Of a stretch of 64,000 bases of DNA, positions 52,301-60,922 are shown one piece after another. The position numbers and the translations under genes are program-made. Numbering within the stretch: the first letter of the stretch is position 1; each line of letters opens with the position of its first letter. Under the pieces are notes generated by a model, which had not been told where the DNA came from, made no database searches, and worked only from the letters and a program-made list of their open reading frames with translations. The DNA comes from Streptomyces roseoviridis (GTDB lineage: Bacteria > Actinomycetota > Actinomycetes > Streptomycetales > Streptomycetaceae): NCBI RefSeq assembly GCF_039535235.1, contig NZ_BAAAWU010000001.1, forward strand, positions 5,332,001 through 5,396,000, given 5' to 3'.

Positions 52301-53452
52301 CTAGCCAGCGGGTTTGCGGTCGGTCAGAGGAGCCTGCTGCAAAGGCACCGGGCGGCAGATCCGAGGTGTCCCGGCGGCCGGCGCCGGACCCCGTTCCGGA
52401 GGTGCTTCCGGCTCCGGTACGGGGAGGTCGGCCGGTTCCTCCAGGGTGGCGAGCCCGCAGGGCGTGCCCGCCGTCGCGTACGGCAGCCGCAGGGCGCCGT
52501 CGGCCGTCCACAGGCCGGCTCCGGCCAGCCAGCCGGCCGGAGCGGCCCGTTGGCGCATCCGGCGCGCGGAGGGCCGCCACGTCCCCACCCAGCTGCCCGC
52601 CGCCGCGTCGATCCGCAGCGCCACGCCGCAGTGCTCCGGCATGAGGACCTGTCCCGGCTGCACCGCGAAGGGTGTCACCGCGGCGTCGTCGAGCCGCAGG
52701 CACTCCGGGAACCGCACCGGCAGCAGGCTCCCGAGCACGCCCCAGCCGAGCCGGTCGTGCCCGGGGGACGGCGCGTCGGAGCGGATGATCAGCAGACCGC
52801 TGTCCGGGTCCGCGAGCAGCAGCCGGTCGTGGCTCTCCTCCGTGATCTGGAGCAGGGGGGTGGTCTCCCCGCCGCGCTCCAGGTCCACCGCCACGGCCTT
52901 CACCGGGCCGTCGCCGAGCCGCCGGTCGAGGGCCAGCATCCGTCCCGTACGGTCCAGCCAGACACCGCCCGAGCAGCGGCCCCTCACCTCGGCCACCTGC
53001 TCGGGGCCGAAGGCCCCGCCGGCCACCAGCCACAGCGTGGTGGTGTCCTCGCCGACCCCCATCGCGTAGGCGCAGATGCCGTCCGGCGACGGGGGCAGGA
53101 GCACCAGCTCGCCGGAGGGGGGCGCCTCGACGGCGCCGAGGAGCAGTTCACCGGTCTCCGGGCCGGTCGGGTAGAGCAGCGAGAACGTGTACCGGCGTCC
53201 GTCCACCCGGCGGCCGATCAGCACCCGTCCGTCCGCGAGCGGCAGCAGCAGCGCGCCGGGCTCCTCGGGCTGCGAGAGGGGGAGCGGTACGGCGTACGGC
53301 TCGGGGCCGTCCAACGTCCACCGCTCCACGTACAGCGCGTCGCCCGATCCGGCGAGCCGCGCCGCGTAGGCGCCGTTCGCCGCGATCGTGAACCCCGTGG
53401 GCCAGACCGCGTCCCCACCTTCCGCGGCGGTCTCGATGGCACAGGCTGTCAT
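52301..53452 (-). CDS. Beta-propeller-like protein of unknown function
   Basis: 383 residues from ATG 53452, which has a very strong GGAGGTGA ribosome site. Repeated beta blades: GFTIAANGAYAARLAGSGDALYVERWTL, GALLLPLADGRVLIGRRVDGRRYTFSLLYPTG, LVLLPPSPDGICAYAMGVGEDTTTLWLVAGG, GRMLALDRRLGDGPVKAVAVDLERGG and HDRLLLADPDSGLLIIRSDAPSPGHDRLGWGVLG. No signal peptide or catalytic motif. C-terminus Pro-rich. Divergent from the siderophore-binding lipoprotein across a 310-bp region with an iron box, so it may also be iron-controlled. Confidence 0.75.
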   Translation of the reverse strand: MTACAIETAAEGGDAVWPTGFTIAANGAYAARLAGSGDALYVERWTLDGPEPYAVPLPLSQPEEPGALLLPLADGRVLIGRRVDGRRYTFSLLYPTGPETGELLLGAVEAPPSGELVLLPPSPDGICAYAMGVGEDTTTLWLVAGGAFGPEQVAEVRGRCSGGVWLDRTGRMLALDRRLGDGPVKAVAVDLERGGETTPLLQITEESHDRLLLADPDSGLLIIRSDAPSPGHDRLGWGVLGSLLPVRFPECLRLDDAAVTPFAVQPGQVLMPEHCGVALRIDAAAGSWVGTWRPSARRMRQRAAPAGWLAGAGLWTADGALRLPYATAGTPCGLATLEEPADLPVPEPEAPPERGPAPAAGTPRICRPVPLQQAPLTDRKPAG

Positions 53453-53595
53453 CGACTCGTCACCTCCGGCCACGAAGCTAGTTTTCGCACTTCCAGCCGA
53501 ACAACACGAGCCCTCCCACTTCACCCCAAAGGGTGGCGGTCCGGCGGTTCGGCTGAGCGGAGGGGGCAGGTTGTGCTCGCGTGACCAGGGGTGGA

Positions 53596-53614
53596 TAAGG
53601 TAAGGCCACCCTAA
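53596..53614 (+). promoter_or_regulatory. DmdR/IdeR-type iron box
   Basis: TAAGGTAAGGCCACCCTAA fits the actinobacterial iron box TTAGGTTAGGCTCACCTAA at 14 of 19 bases, including both outer half-sites. It lies 149 bp before the siderophore lipoprotein gene. It is the only site I recognise in the 310-bp gap 53453-53762. Confidence 0.75.
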
Positions 53615-53762
53615 GTGGAAGCTGTGCGTCCGCTGACGGGTCGTCGAACGGCCGATCCACCGGACCGTGCGGTGGCGTCCCACCGGCGCCGCCCGCCGTG
53701 TCCCGGTCCGTGCCGTCCGGCCGTAACCGCCCGCTCCCTCGTACGCGTACAGGAGACCCACG

Positions 53763-54803
53763 ATGTCCCTCCGCCGCCGCGGCACCGCTGCCGCCGCCCT
53801 CAGCCTCGCCGCCGCGCTCGCCCTCGCGGCCTGCGGAGGCGGTGACGGCTCCTCGGACGCCAGCAAGCAGGACGACGGCGGGAAGAAGAAGGACGTCGCC
53901 ACCGGCGGAAAGGACTTCGGGGACGCCGCCGCCAAGACCGCCGCCATGGGCACGGACGCCAAGCCCGGCCAGTTCCCGCGCACCCTGAAGCACGCCCTCG
54001 GCACGACCGAGATCCCGGCCGCGCCCAAGCGGGTCGTCGTCCTCGACGTCGGCGAGCTCGACAACGTCGTCTCCCTCGGCATCAAGCCCGTCGGTTACGC
54101 CCCCTCCGAGGGCGACGACGGCATCCCCGGCTACCTGAAGAAGGACGCCGGCAGCCCGAAGTCCGTCGGCACCATCAACAACCTCAACCTGGAGGCGATC
54201 GCCAACCTCCAGCCCGACCTCATCCTGGGCAGCCAGCTGCGCGCCGCCGACAAGTACGACGAGCTGTCGAAGATCGCGCCCACCGTGTTCTCCATCCGCC
54301 CGGGCTTCACCTGGAAGGAGAACTACCTCCTCAATGCCGCCGCCCTCGACAGGACCGCCGACGCGAAGTCGAAGCTGGCCGCGTACGAGACCAAGGCCAG
54401 GCAGCTCGGCACGGACATCGGCCCGAACAAGCCGACCGTCTCGATGGTCCGCTACCTGCCGGGCAAGATCCGCCTCTACGCGAAGGCGTCCTTCATCGGC
54501 ACCATCCTCGAGGACGCCGGACTGCCGCGCCCGAAGAACCAGCAGATCAACGAGCTGGCCGCGGAGATCAGCCCGGAGAAGATCGACCAGGCCGACGCCG
54601 ACTGGATCTTCACGGGCGTGTACGGCGACCCCAAGGCCACCAAGCGGGACACCGCCCAGGCCAACCCGCTCTGGAAGAACCTCAAGGCCGTCAAGGCCGG
54701 CCAGGCCAAGGACGTCCCGGACGAGACCTGGTACCTGGGCCTGGGCGTCACGGCGGCGAACAGCGTCCTCGACGACCTGCGCGCCGACCTGGTGAAGAAG
54801 TAG
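53763..54803 (+). CDS. Iron-siderophore ABC transporter substrate-binding lipoprotein
   Basis: 346 residues. Signal RRRGTAAAALSLAAALALAAC with lipobox, Asp/Lys/Gly linker, then the FecB/FepB-like fold: TTEIPAAPKRVVVLDVGELDNVVSLGIKPVGYAPS, LNLEAIANLQPDLILGSQLRAADKYDELSKIAPTVF, and ADWIFTGVYGDPKATKRD. It captures ferric siderophore for an ABC permease, which is not encoded nearby. ATG 53763 follows AGGAGA. The upstream iron box predicts induction by iron starvation. Confidence 0.92.
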   Translation: MSLRRRGTAAAALSLAAALALAACGGGDGSSDASKQDDGGKKKDVATGGKDFGDAAAKTAAMGTDAKPGQFPRTLKHALGTTEIPAAPKRVVVLDVGELDNVVSLGIKPVGYAPSEGDDGIPGYLKKDAGSPKSVGTINNLNLEAIANLQPDLILGSQLRAADKYDELSKIAPTVFSIRPGFTWKENYLLNAAALDRTADAKSKLAAYETKARQLGTDIGPNKPTVSMVRYLPGKIRLYAKASFIGTILEDAGLPRPKNQQINELAAEISPEKIDQADADWIFTGVYGDPKATKRDTAQANPLWKNLKAVKAGQAKDVPDETWYLGLGVTAANSVLDDLRADLVKK

Positions 54804-54894
54804 GACGACGCGGGGGGCGCCCGGACCGGGGGCGCACCAGGCCGGGGCGCCCCCGCTGGTCCGGGCCCGTGCCGACCGGCCGTGGGCGTACCCC

Positions 54895-55240
54895 GGACCG
54901 GGCCTCCCCGCCGAGCTGGGCCTCCCCGCCGGACCCGGCCTCCCCGCCCAGCTGGGTCTCCCCGCCGGACCCGGCCTCCCCGCCCAGCTGGGCCTCCCCG
55001 CCGGACCGGGCCTCCGGGCCTCCCCGTCGGCCCGGGCCTCCGCCGGCCGGAGCCGCCCACCGGGCGGGAGCCGCCACCGGGCCGCGCCGCTCACCGAGGC
55101 CGTGTTGCCCACCGGGCCGTGCCGCCACCGGGCGGGAGCCGCCACCGGGCCGCGCCGCCCACCGGGCCGAGCCTCCACCCGGCCCGATCCGCCCACCCGG
55201 CCCGAGCCGTCCACAGACCCCCGGCAGGCCGTCGGTCCCC
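54895..55240. repeat. GC-rich tandem repeat block in a 505-bp gene-free region
   Basis: Between the siderophore lipoprotein (stop 54803) and the Nif3 gene (start 55309), 54895-55025 repeats GGCCTCCCCGCC(G/C)A/GGCTG in an 18/36-bp period, and 55055-55240 repeats GCCACCGGGC(C/G)G units. Several frames stay open through it because the repeat lacks stops. None has a ribosome site or protein-like composition. Apart from the repeats I see nothing here. Confidence 0.85.
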
Positions 55241-55308
55241 GCATCCGTCGGCCCCGGTTATCCACAGGTCAGGACGGCCGGGCGCGGAGGACAGGTAGCC
55301 TTTCCCCC

Positions 55309-56139
55309 GTGCCCCGTCTGTCTGAAGTCATCGCCGAGCTCGACGCCCTCTGGCCGCCCGAGCGGGCCGAGCAGTGGGACGCCGTCGGCACCGTCTGCGG
55401 CGACCCCGACGCCGAGGTCCGCCGGGTGCTCTTCGCCGTCGACCCCGTCCAGGAGATCGCCGACGAGGCGATCGACCTGGGCGCCGACCTGCTCGTCACC
55501 CACCACCCGCTCTATCTGCGCGGGACGACGACCGTCGCCGCCTCCCACTTCAAGGGCCGCGTCGTGCACACGCTGATCAAGCACGACATCGCCCTCCACG
55601 TGGCGCACACCAACGCCGACACCGCCGACCCCGGCGTCTCCGACGCCCTCGCCGGTGCCCTGGACCTGCGCGTGACCGGACCGCTCGTCCCGGAGAACAA
55701 CCTCGGCCGGATCTGCGAGCTCGACCGCCCCGAGACCCTCGCCGAGTTCGCGGACCGCGCCGCGAAGCGGCTGCCCGCCACCGCGCAGGGCATCCGCGTC
55801 GCCGGCGACCCCGGCATGGTGCTGCACCGGGTCGCCGTCAGCGGCGGCTCCGGCGACAGCCTCTTCGACGCCGTGCGCGCCGCGGGCGTCGACGCCTTCC
55901 TCACCGCGGACCTGCGCCACCACCCCGTCTCCGAAGCCACCCAGCACGCCACGCGGTCCCGCCCGCTGGGTCTGGTCGACGCCGCCCACTGGGCCACCGA
56001 GTGGCCCTGGTGCGAGCAGGCCGCCGCCCAGCTCGACACGATCTCCGACCGCCATGGCTGGGACCTCCGCGTCCACGTCTCGAAGACGGTCACCGACCCC
56101 TGGTCCTCCCACCACACCTCTTCTGGAGCCCCCAACTGA
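55309..56139 (+). CDS. Nif3-like dinuclear metal centre hexameric protein
   Basis: 276 residues, the length of the short Nif3/YbgI form. Metal-ligand motifs: LLVTHHPLYLRG, HVAHTNADTADPG, GMVLHRVAVSGGSGD, FLTADLRHHPVSEATQ and GLVDAAHWATEWPW. Nif3 proteins are related to GTP cyclohydrolase I type 2; their exact reaction is unsettled. GTG 55309 with GGAGG further upstream. It is followed with a 4-bp overlap by the zinc-ribbon gene, a conserved actinobacterial order. Confidence 0.93.
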   Translation: MPRLSEVIAELDALWPPERAEQWDAVGTVCGDPDAEVRRVLFAVDPVQEIADEAIDLGADLLVTHHPLYLRGTTTVAASHFKGRVVHTLIKHDIALHVAHTNADTADPGVSDALAGALDLRVTGPLVPENNLGRICELDRPETLAEFADRAAKRLPATAQGIRVAGDPGMVLHRVAVSGGSGDSLFDAVRAAGVDAFLTADLRHHPVSEATQHATRSRPLGLVDAAHWATEWPWCEQAAAQLDTISDRHGWDLRVHVSKTVTDPWSSHHTSSGAPN

Positions 56140-56879
56140 ACGCCGCGCCCGCCGACCAGATCCGACTCCTCGACGTCCAGGCCCTGGACGTCCGCCTCCA
56201 GCAGATCGCGCACAAGCGCCGGTCGCTGCCCGAGCACGACGAGATCGAATCGCTGACCAAGGACCTCACCCAGCTGCGCGACCTGCTCGTCGCCGCGCAG
56301 ACCGAGGAGAGCGACTGCGCCCGCGAGCAGACCAAGGCCGAGCAGGACGTGGACCAGGTGCGCCAGCGCGCCGCCCGCGACCAGCAGCGCCTCGACTCCG
56401 GGGCCGTCTCCTCCCCGAAGGACCTGGAGAGCCTCCAGCGCGAGATCACCTCGCTCGCCAAGCGCCAGGGCGACCTGGAGGAGATCGTCCTGGAGGTCAT
56501 GGAGCGCCGCGAGTCCGCCCAGGAGCGGGTCGAGGAACTCACCGAGCGGGTCTCCTCCGTCCAGGCCAAGGTCGACGACGCGACCGCCCGCCGCGACGCC
56601 GCCGAGACGGCGCTCGACGCCGACGCCGCCTCCGTCGCCAAGGAGCGCGAGCTGGTGGCGGGCTCCGTGCCCGCCGACCTGATGAAGCTGTACGAGAAGC
56701 TGCGCGAGCAGCAGGGCGGGGTCGGCGCGGCGCGGCTGTACCAGCGCAAGTGCGAGGGCTGCCACATCGAGCTGAACATCACCGAGCTCAACGAGGTCCG
56801 CGCGGCCGCCGCCGACGCGGTGCTGCGCTGCGAGAACTGCCGCCGCATCCTGGTCCGCACCTCGGAGTCCGGCCTGTAA
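56136..56879 (+). CDS. Coiled-coil C4 zinc-ribbon protein (CdsZ/DUF164 type), likely CTG start
   Basis: 247 residues. A long coiled coil (about 30-190, e.g. QTKAEQDVDQVRQRAARDQQRL, REITSLAKRQGDLEEIVLEVMERRESAQERVEELTERV) ends in a four-Cys ribbon CEGCHIELN..CENCRRIL. The family helps disassemble or stabilise nucleic-acid/ribosome-related complexes; its role in streptomycetes is not settled. The conserved N-terminus NAAPADQIRLLDVQALDVRL begins directly after CTG 56136, which has GGAG upstream and overlaps the Nif3 stop (CTGA). No ATG/GTG/TTG lies nearby in frame, so CTG is the probable start. Confidence 0.88.
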   Translation: MNAAPADQIRLLDVQALDVRLQQIAHKRRSLPEHDEIESLTKDLTQLRDLLVAAQTEESDCAREQTKAEQDVDQVRQRAARDQQRLDSGAVSSPKDLESLQREITSLAKRQGDLEEIVLEVMERRESAQERVEELTERVSSVQAKVDDATARRDAAETALDADAASVAKERELVAGSVPADLMKLYEKLREQQGGVGAARLYQRKCEGCHIELNITELNEVRAAAADAVLRCENCRRILVRTSESGL

Positions 56880-58426
56880 TGCGCGCGGTCGTGGTCGAGG
56901 CGGACGGCGGCTCCCGGGGCAATCCGGGACCCGCCGGTTACGGCGCGGTCGTCCTCGACCCGGCGACGGGGGAGACGCTCGCGGAGCGGGCCGAGTACAT
57001 CGGCGTGGCCACGAACAACGTCGCCGAGTACAAGGGCCTGATCGCGGGCCTGCGGGCGGCCTTCGAGCTGTTCCCGGACGCCACGGTTCACGTGCGCATG
57101 GACTCCAAGCTGGTCGTCGAGCAGATGTCCGGCCGCTGGAAGATCAAGCACCCCGACATGAAGCCGCTGGCCGCCGAGGCCGCCCGCGTCTTCCCGGCCG
57201 GCCGGGTGCGGTACGAGTGGATCCCGCGCGAGCGCAACAAGCACGCCGACCGGCTCGCCAACGAGGCGATGGACGCGGGGCGCCGGGGCGAGCAGTGGAG
57301 CCCGGCCGCCTCCACCGCGGCCGTCACCGCCGCCCCTGCCGCCGACCTCGCGGCGGCCCGCGGCGCCGCGGGCGACGCGACGGCGGGCGCGGCCCGGGCC
57401 CGGGCCGCCATGGCCAGCGCCGGTACGGGTACGGCGGCGGGCGCGGGTATGGCGGGGGGCACGGATGCCGCCGCCACGGCCCCGGAGGCGGGCGCCCTCT
57501 CCGGCGCCGCAGGCGAGCCCGAGGGGCTCTTCGCTCCCGACGCCGCCCTCTCGTCACGGGCGCGCGCGTCCCTCGCGACCGCGGCCACGGCCGACCGTGC
57601 CGCGTCGGTCGGCCGTGAGGCCCCGGCCGGCCCCGCCCCGGCGGCGGGTGCGGCGGCGACCGGGGACTTCGAGGCGGAGGCGGCCCATCCCGAGGGCGGA
57701 GCCGTGCCGGCCTCCCGGCCGCAGCCGGAGGCTCCGGCCGAGGCCCCGGCGCGGGTCGCGGCGAGCACACCCGTCTCGCAGGGCTGGTCGGGTCCCGACA
57801 TGGGGGCGCCGGCCACGTTCGTGCTGCTGCGGCACGGGGAGACGGCGCTGACCCCCGAGAAGCGGTTCTCGGGGAGCGGCGGCAGCGACCCCGAACTGTC
57901 CGCGGCGGGCCGGCGGCAGGCCGAGGCCGTGGCCGCGGCGCTCGCGGCCCGCGGCACCATCCAGGAGATCATCAGCTCGCCCCTCACCCGCTGCCGCCAG
58001 ACCGCGCAGACCGTCGCCGCCCGCCTGGGCCTGGACGTGCGGATCGAACAGGGGCTGCGGGAGACCGACTTCGGCGCCTGGGAGGGACTGACCTTCGCCG
58101 AGGTCCGCGAGCGCTACGGGGACGACCTCGACGCCTGGCTCGCCTCCCCGAAGGCGGCGCCGACCGGCGGCGGCGAGAGCTTCGCGACCGTCTCCCGGCG
58201 CGTCGCCGCCACCCGGGACCGGCTGACCGCCGCCCACCCCGGCCGCACGGTCCTCCTCGTCACCCATGTCACCCCCATCAAGACCCTGGTCCGCCTCGCT
58301 CTCGGCGCCCCGCCGGAGTCCCTCTTCCGCATGGAGCTCTCGGCGGCGTCCCTCTCGGCGGTGGCCTACTACGCGGACGGCAACGCGTCCGTCCGCCTGC
58401 TGAACGACACGTCGCACCTGCGGTAG
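56879..58426 (+). CDS. Bifunctional RNase H / acid phosphatase (CobC-like)
   Basis: 515 residues. RNase HI domain 1-~135 with the acidic site: Asp in VVEADGGSRGNPG, Glu in NNVAEYKGL, Asp in VRMDSKLVVEQ, and ERNKHADRLANEA. An Ala/Gly-rich linker spans ~140-305. The C-terminal histidine phosphatase has LLRHGETALTPEKRFSG (catalytic His about 316), SSPLTRCRQTAQTV, LRETDFGAWEGLTF and LLVTHVTPIKTLV (about 463). The mycobacterial orthologue Rv2228c removes RNA from hybrids and dephosphorylates alpha-ribazole phosphate for cobalamin. ATG 56879 overlaps the previous stop (TAATG). Confidence 0.93.
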   Translation: MRAVVVEADGGSRGNPGPAGYGAVVLDPATGETLAERAEYIGVATNNVAEYKGLIAGLRAAFELFPDATVHVRMDSKLVVEQMSGRWKIKHPDMKPLAAEAARVFPAGRVRYEWIPRERNKHADRLANEAMDAGRRGEQWSPAASTAAVTAAPAADLAAARGAAGDATAGAARARAAMASAGTGTAAGAGMAGGTDAAATAPEAGALSGAAGEPEGLFAPDAALSSRARASLATAATADRAASVGREAPAGPAPAAGAAATGDFEAEAAHPEGGAVPASRPQPEAPAEAPARVAASTPVSQGWSGPDMGAPATFVLLRHGETALTPEKRFSGSGGSDPELSAAGRRQAEAVAAALAARGTIQEIISSPLTRCRQTAQTVAARLGLDVRIEQGLRETDFGAWEGLTFAEVRERYGDDLDAWLASPKAAPTGGGESFATVSRRVAATRDRLTAAHPGRTVLLVTHVTPIKTLVRLALGAPPESLFRMELSAASLSAVAYYADGNASVRLLNDTSHLR

Positions 58427-58428
58427 CC

Positions 58429-59262
58429 GTGCCCGTCTCCCGGCCGGCTCGCTGGCACTTCACCCAGGATCCGGACGCCTTCCGGCGCGTCGCCGGGCGG
58501 TGTGCGGAGCGGGAGGCGGCGCGGAACACCCTGTTGCTCACCCAGCTCGACGTGCCGGGGGTGCGGGGCTGGTGGGGCGGGCCGGACGGTCCCGACGGCG
58601 AGGGGGCGGGCCTGTGCCAGGTCGTCGGGGAGCCCGGGGTGCTGCTGCTCGGCGCGATGCCCGTCGACGCGGCCCGGGAACTCGCGGGGCGGCTGCCCGG
58701 TGAGGGCCGGGTGAGCACGGTGCGGGGCGAGACCGGAGCCGTCGAGGCGTATGCCGACGCCTGCGGGCGGGAAGTCGTGGGCACGCGCCGGATGCGGCTG
58801 TTCCGGCTCGGCGAGCTGACACCGCCCGCGCCGGCGCCGCCGGGGCGTGACCGGCTCGCGCGGCCGGAGGACCTGCGCGGGGCCCTCGCGTGGATGCGGG
58901 AGTTCGCCCGGGACATCGGCGAGGAACCGGACGCCGACTACACCCCGAACGTCGAGGCCCGGATCGCCGAGGGCCGCCTGCGCTTCTGGGAGGTCGACGG
59001 GGAGCCCGTCGCGATGGCGAGCGTGTCCCGGCTCGTCGCCGGGCAGGTGCGCGTCTCGCCCGTCTACACCCCGCCCGCCCACCGCGCCCGCGGCTACGGC
59101 GGCGCCGTGACCGCCGCGGTCAGCCGGTCCGCCCTCACCGCCGGTGCCGCCGAGGTGCTGCTCTTCACCGACCTGGCCAACCCGACCAGCAACGCCCTCT
59201 ATCGGCGGCTCGGCTACCGGCCCCTCGCCGACCACACCGCCGTCGAGCTCGGTCCCCCCTGA
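58429..59262 (+). CDS. GNAT-family acetyltransferase with N-terminal half-domain
   Basis: 277 residues. The C-terminal half is the active GNAT fold: LRFWEVDGEPVAMASVSRLVAGQVRVSPVYTPPAHRARGYGGAVTAAVSRSAL, with acetyl-CoA loop HRARGYGGA, and LFTDLANPTSNALYRRLGYRPLAD. The N-terminal half (ARWHFTQDPDAFRRVAGRCAEREAARNTLLLTQL) is the usual non-catalytic partner domain. GTG 58429 starts two bases after the RNase H/CobC stop, so it belongs to that operon. Substrate unknown. Confidence 0.88.
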   Translation: MPVSRPARWHFTQDPDAFRRVAGRCAEREAARNTLLLTQLDVPGVRGWWGGPDGPDGEGAGLCQVVGEPGVLLLGAMPVDAARELAGRLPGEGRVSTVRGETGAVEAYADACGREVVGTRRMRLFRLGELTPPAPAPPGRDRLARPEDLRGALAWMREFARDIGEEPDADYTPNVEARIAEGRLRFWEVDGEPVAMASVSRLVAGQVRVSPVYTPPAHRARGYGGAVTAAVSRSALTAGAAEVLLFTDLANPTSNALYRRLGYRPLADHTAVELGPP

Positions 59263-59305
59263 CGGGTCACCGCTCTCCAGCCGGTCGCACCGCCTTCCGG
59301 CCCGG

Positions 59306-59938
59306 TCAGCGGGAGGCGGCCAGGCCCGACGCCCCGCGGGCCAGCTCTTCCACCCGGCCCCAGTCGCGGGACGCCAGCGCGTCCGCCGGCAGCATCCACG
59401 TACCGCCGACACAGGCGACGTTCGGCAGCGCGAGGTAGGACGGTGCCGAGCCGAGGGAGATGCCGCCGGTGGGGCAGAAACGGGCCCGGGGCAGCGGGCC
59501 GGCGAGGGACTTCAGGTACGGAACGCCGCCCGCCGCCTCCGCCGGGAAGAACTTCAGCTCCGTCACCCCGCGTTCCAGCAGCGCCACGACCTCCGAGGCC
59601 GTCGACACGCCGGGCAGGAACGGCACGCCCGCGCCGCCCATCGCGTCCAGCAGCCCCTCCGTCCACCCCGGGCTCACCAGAAAGCGCGCGCCCGCCGCCA
59701 CCGCCTGCGTGACACCCGCCGCCGAGACGACGGTGCCCGCGCCCACCACCGCCTCCGGGACCTCCGCCGCGACCGCCCGGATCGCGTCGAGCGCGGCGGG
59801 CGTGCGCAGGGTCACCTCGATCACCGGCAGTCCGCCGTTCACCAGGGCACGGGCGAGCGGCACGGCGTCGGCGGCGTCCTCGATCACGACGACCGGGACG
59901 ACGGGGGCGGCGGAGGCAAGCTCGAACACGCTCGGCAT
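59306..59938 (-). CDS. eda: KDPG / 4-hydroxy-2-oxoglutarate aldolase
   Basis: 210 residues, class I aldolase TIM barrel. Catalytic Glu in GLPVIEVTLRTPAALDAI, phosphate-binding VGAGTVVSAAG, Schiff-base Lys in TELKFFPAEAAGG (about 130), and FCPTGGISLGSAPSYLALPNVACVGGTWML. It splits KDPG to pyruvate and glyceraldehyde 3-phosphate, or hydroxy-oxoglutarate to pyruvate and glyoxylate. ATG 59938. No edd gene beside it, so sugar-acid breakdown is only implied. A palindromic operator lies 30 bp upstream. Confidence 0.92.
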   Translation of the reverse strand: MPSVFELASAAPVVPVVVIEDAADAVPLARALVNGGLPVIEVTLRTPAALDAIRAVAAEVPEAVVGAGTVVSAAGVTQAVAAGARFLVSPGWTEGLLDAMGGAGVPFLPGVSTASEVVALLERGVTELKFFPAEAAGGVPYLKSLAGPLPRARFCPTGGISLGSAPSYLALPNVACVGGTWMLPADALASRDWGRVEELARGASGLAASR

Positions 59939-59967
59939 GGCGCCATCCTGCCCACGGCACGCGAGAC

Positions 59968-59985
59968 GTGCAACGAACGTTGCAC
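59968..59985 (-). promoter_or_regulatory. Palindrome GTGCAACG-AA-CGTTGCAC upstream of eda
   Basis: Perfect 8-bp arms, 30 bp before the aldolase start. Likely a GntR-, LacI- or IclR-type operator for sugar-acid induction; regulator not in the window. Confidence 0.6.
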
Positions 59986-60035
59986 ATGGCGCAATGGGGG
60001 GGTGTGGGGTCCCGTACCGCCCCTCCGGGGCCGCC

Positions 60036-60803
60036 TCAGTGGATCTCGTCCACCAGCACGTCCAGCGCCCCCGCCTTGCCGCCCTCCTCCACCACGTACC
60101 CCAGCTCCCGCAGCACCTCCACCAGCTCCGCCCGGCCCGTCGGCTCCGCGCCCGCCTCCAGGAGGCTGCGCACGATCCGGCCCTTCGTCGCCTTGTTGAA
60201 GTGGCTCACCACCTTCCGCGTCGGCGCGTGCAGGACCCGCACGGTCGCCGTCCGCTCCGCCACCTCGCCCTTCGGCTTCCACGCCGCCGCGTACGCCGAC
60301 GACCGCAGATCGAGCACCAGGGAGTCGCCCGCCGCCTCCGGCATGACCGACGCCATCGCCCCGCGCCAGTACGCGCCGAGCGCCCCGAGCCCCGGCAGCT
60401 TCACCCCCATCGAGCAGCGGTACGAGGGAATCCGGTCGCCCACCCGCACCGCGCCCCACAGCCCCGAGAACACCAGCAGCGAACGTTCCGCCCGCCTGCG
60501 GGCCGCCGCGTCGAGCGTGGCCAGGCCCAACGCGTCGTACAGCACCCCCGTGTAGATCTCGCCGGCCGGCCGCGCCCCGGCCGTCCGCAGCTCCGCGTTC
60601 TTGGCGACCTCGCCGCGCAGCCCCTCGCTCAGACCCAGCACCTCGCGCGCCTTCTCCTCGTCGGAGACGCACAGCTCCACCAGCTCGTCGAGGACCGCCG
60701 CGCGCGCCTGAGCCAGCCCCGGCAACGACAGGGACTCCGGCTTCAGCGGCGCCCCGCGCCCCGAGGGGGCCTTTCCTTCGGAGGGCGGCAACAGGACGAG
60801 CAC
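60036..60803 (-). CDS. yaaA: YaaA-family peroxide stress / DUF328 protein
   Basis: 255 residues. Family signature LLPPSEGKAPSGRG at the N-terminus, then EIYTGVLYDALG, LLVFSGLWGAVRVGDRIPSYRCSMGVKLPGLG, LVLDLRSSAYAAAW and VVSHFNKATKGRIVR with the conserved helix-hairpin-like Lys. E. coli YaaA limits iron-driven oxidative damage by binding DNA. GTG 60803 with AAGGAG (the long open frame upstream is non-coding). It is divergent from the RNB nuclease gene. Confidence 0.92.
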   Translation of the reverse strand: MLVLLPPSEGKAPSGRGAPLKPESLSLPGLAQARAAVLDELVELCVSDEEKAREVLGLSEGLRGEVAKNAELRTAGARPAGEIYTGVLYDALGLATLDAAARRRAERSLLVFSGLWGAVRVGDRIPSYRCSMGVKLPGLGALGAYWRGAMASVMPEAAGDSLVLDLRSSAYAAAWKPKGEVAERTATVRVLHAPTRKVVSHFNKATKGRIVRSLLEAGAEPTGRAELVEVLRELGYVVEEGGKAGALDVLVDEIH

Positions 60804-60922
60804 GGCGGTTCTCCTTCGTACGTACGGGGGTGGGGGTGCGGCCCCAGGGAGCCGCGAGGGTCCGGCTCCGATGAGCCAGCGTACGAGGTGCCGAGCCCCC
60901 GCCACCGCCCTAGGCTCGGTCC

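Noticed and set aside
54476..55265. Open frames across the 54.9-55.2 kb repeats on both strands
   Set aside because: They exist only because the repeat has no stop codons; products are periodic Pro/Gly/Arg strings with no ribosome site.
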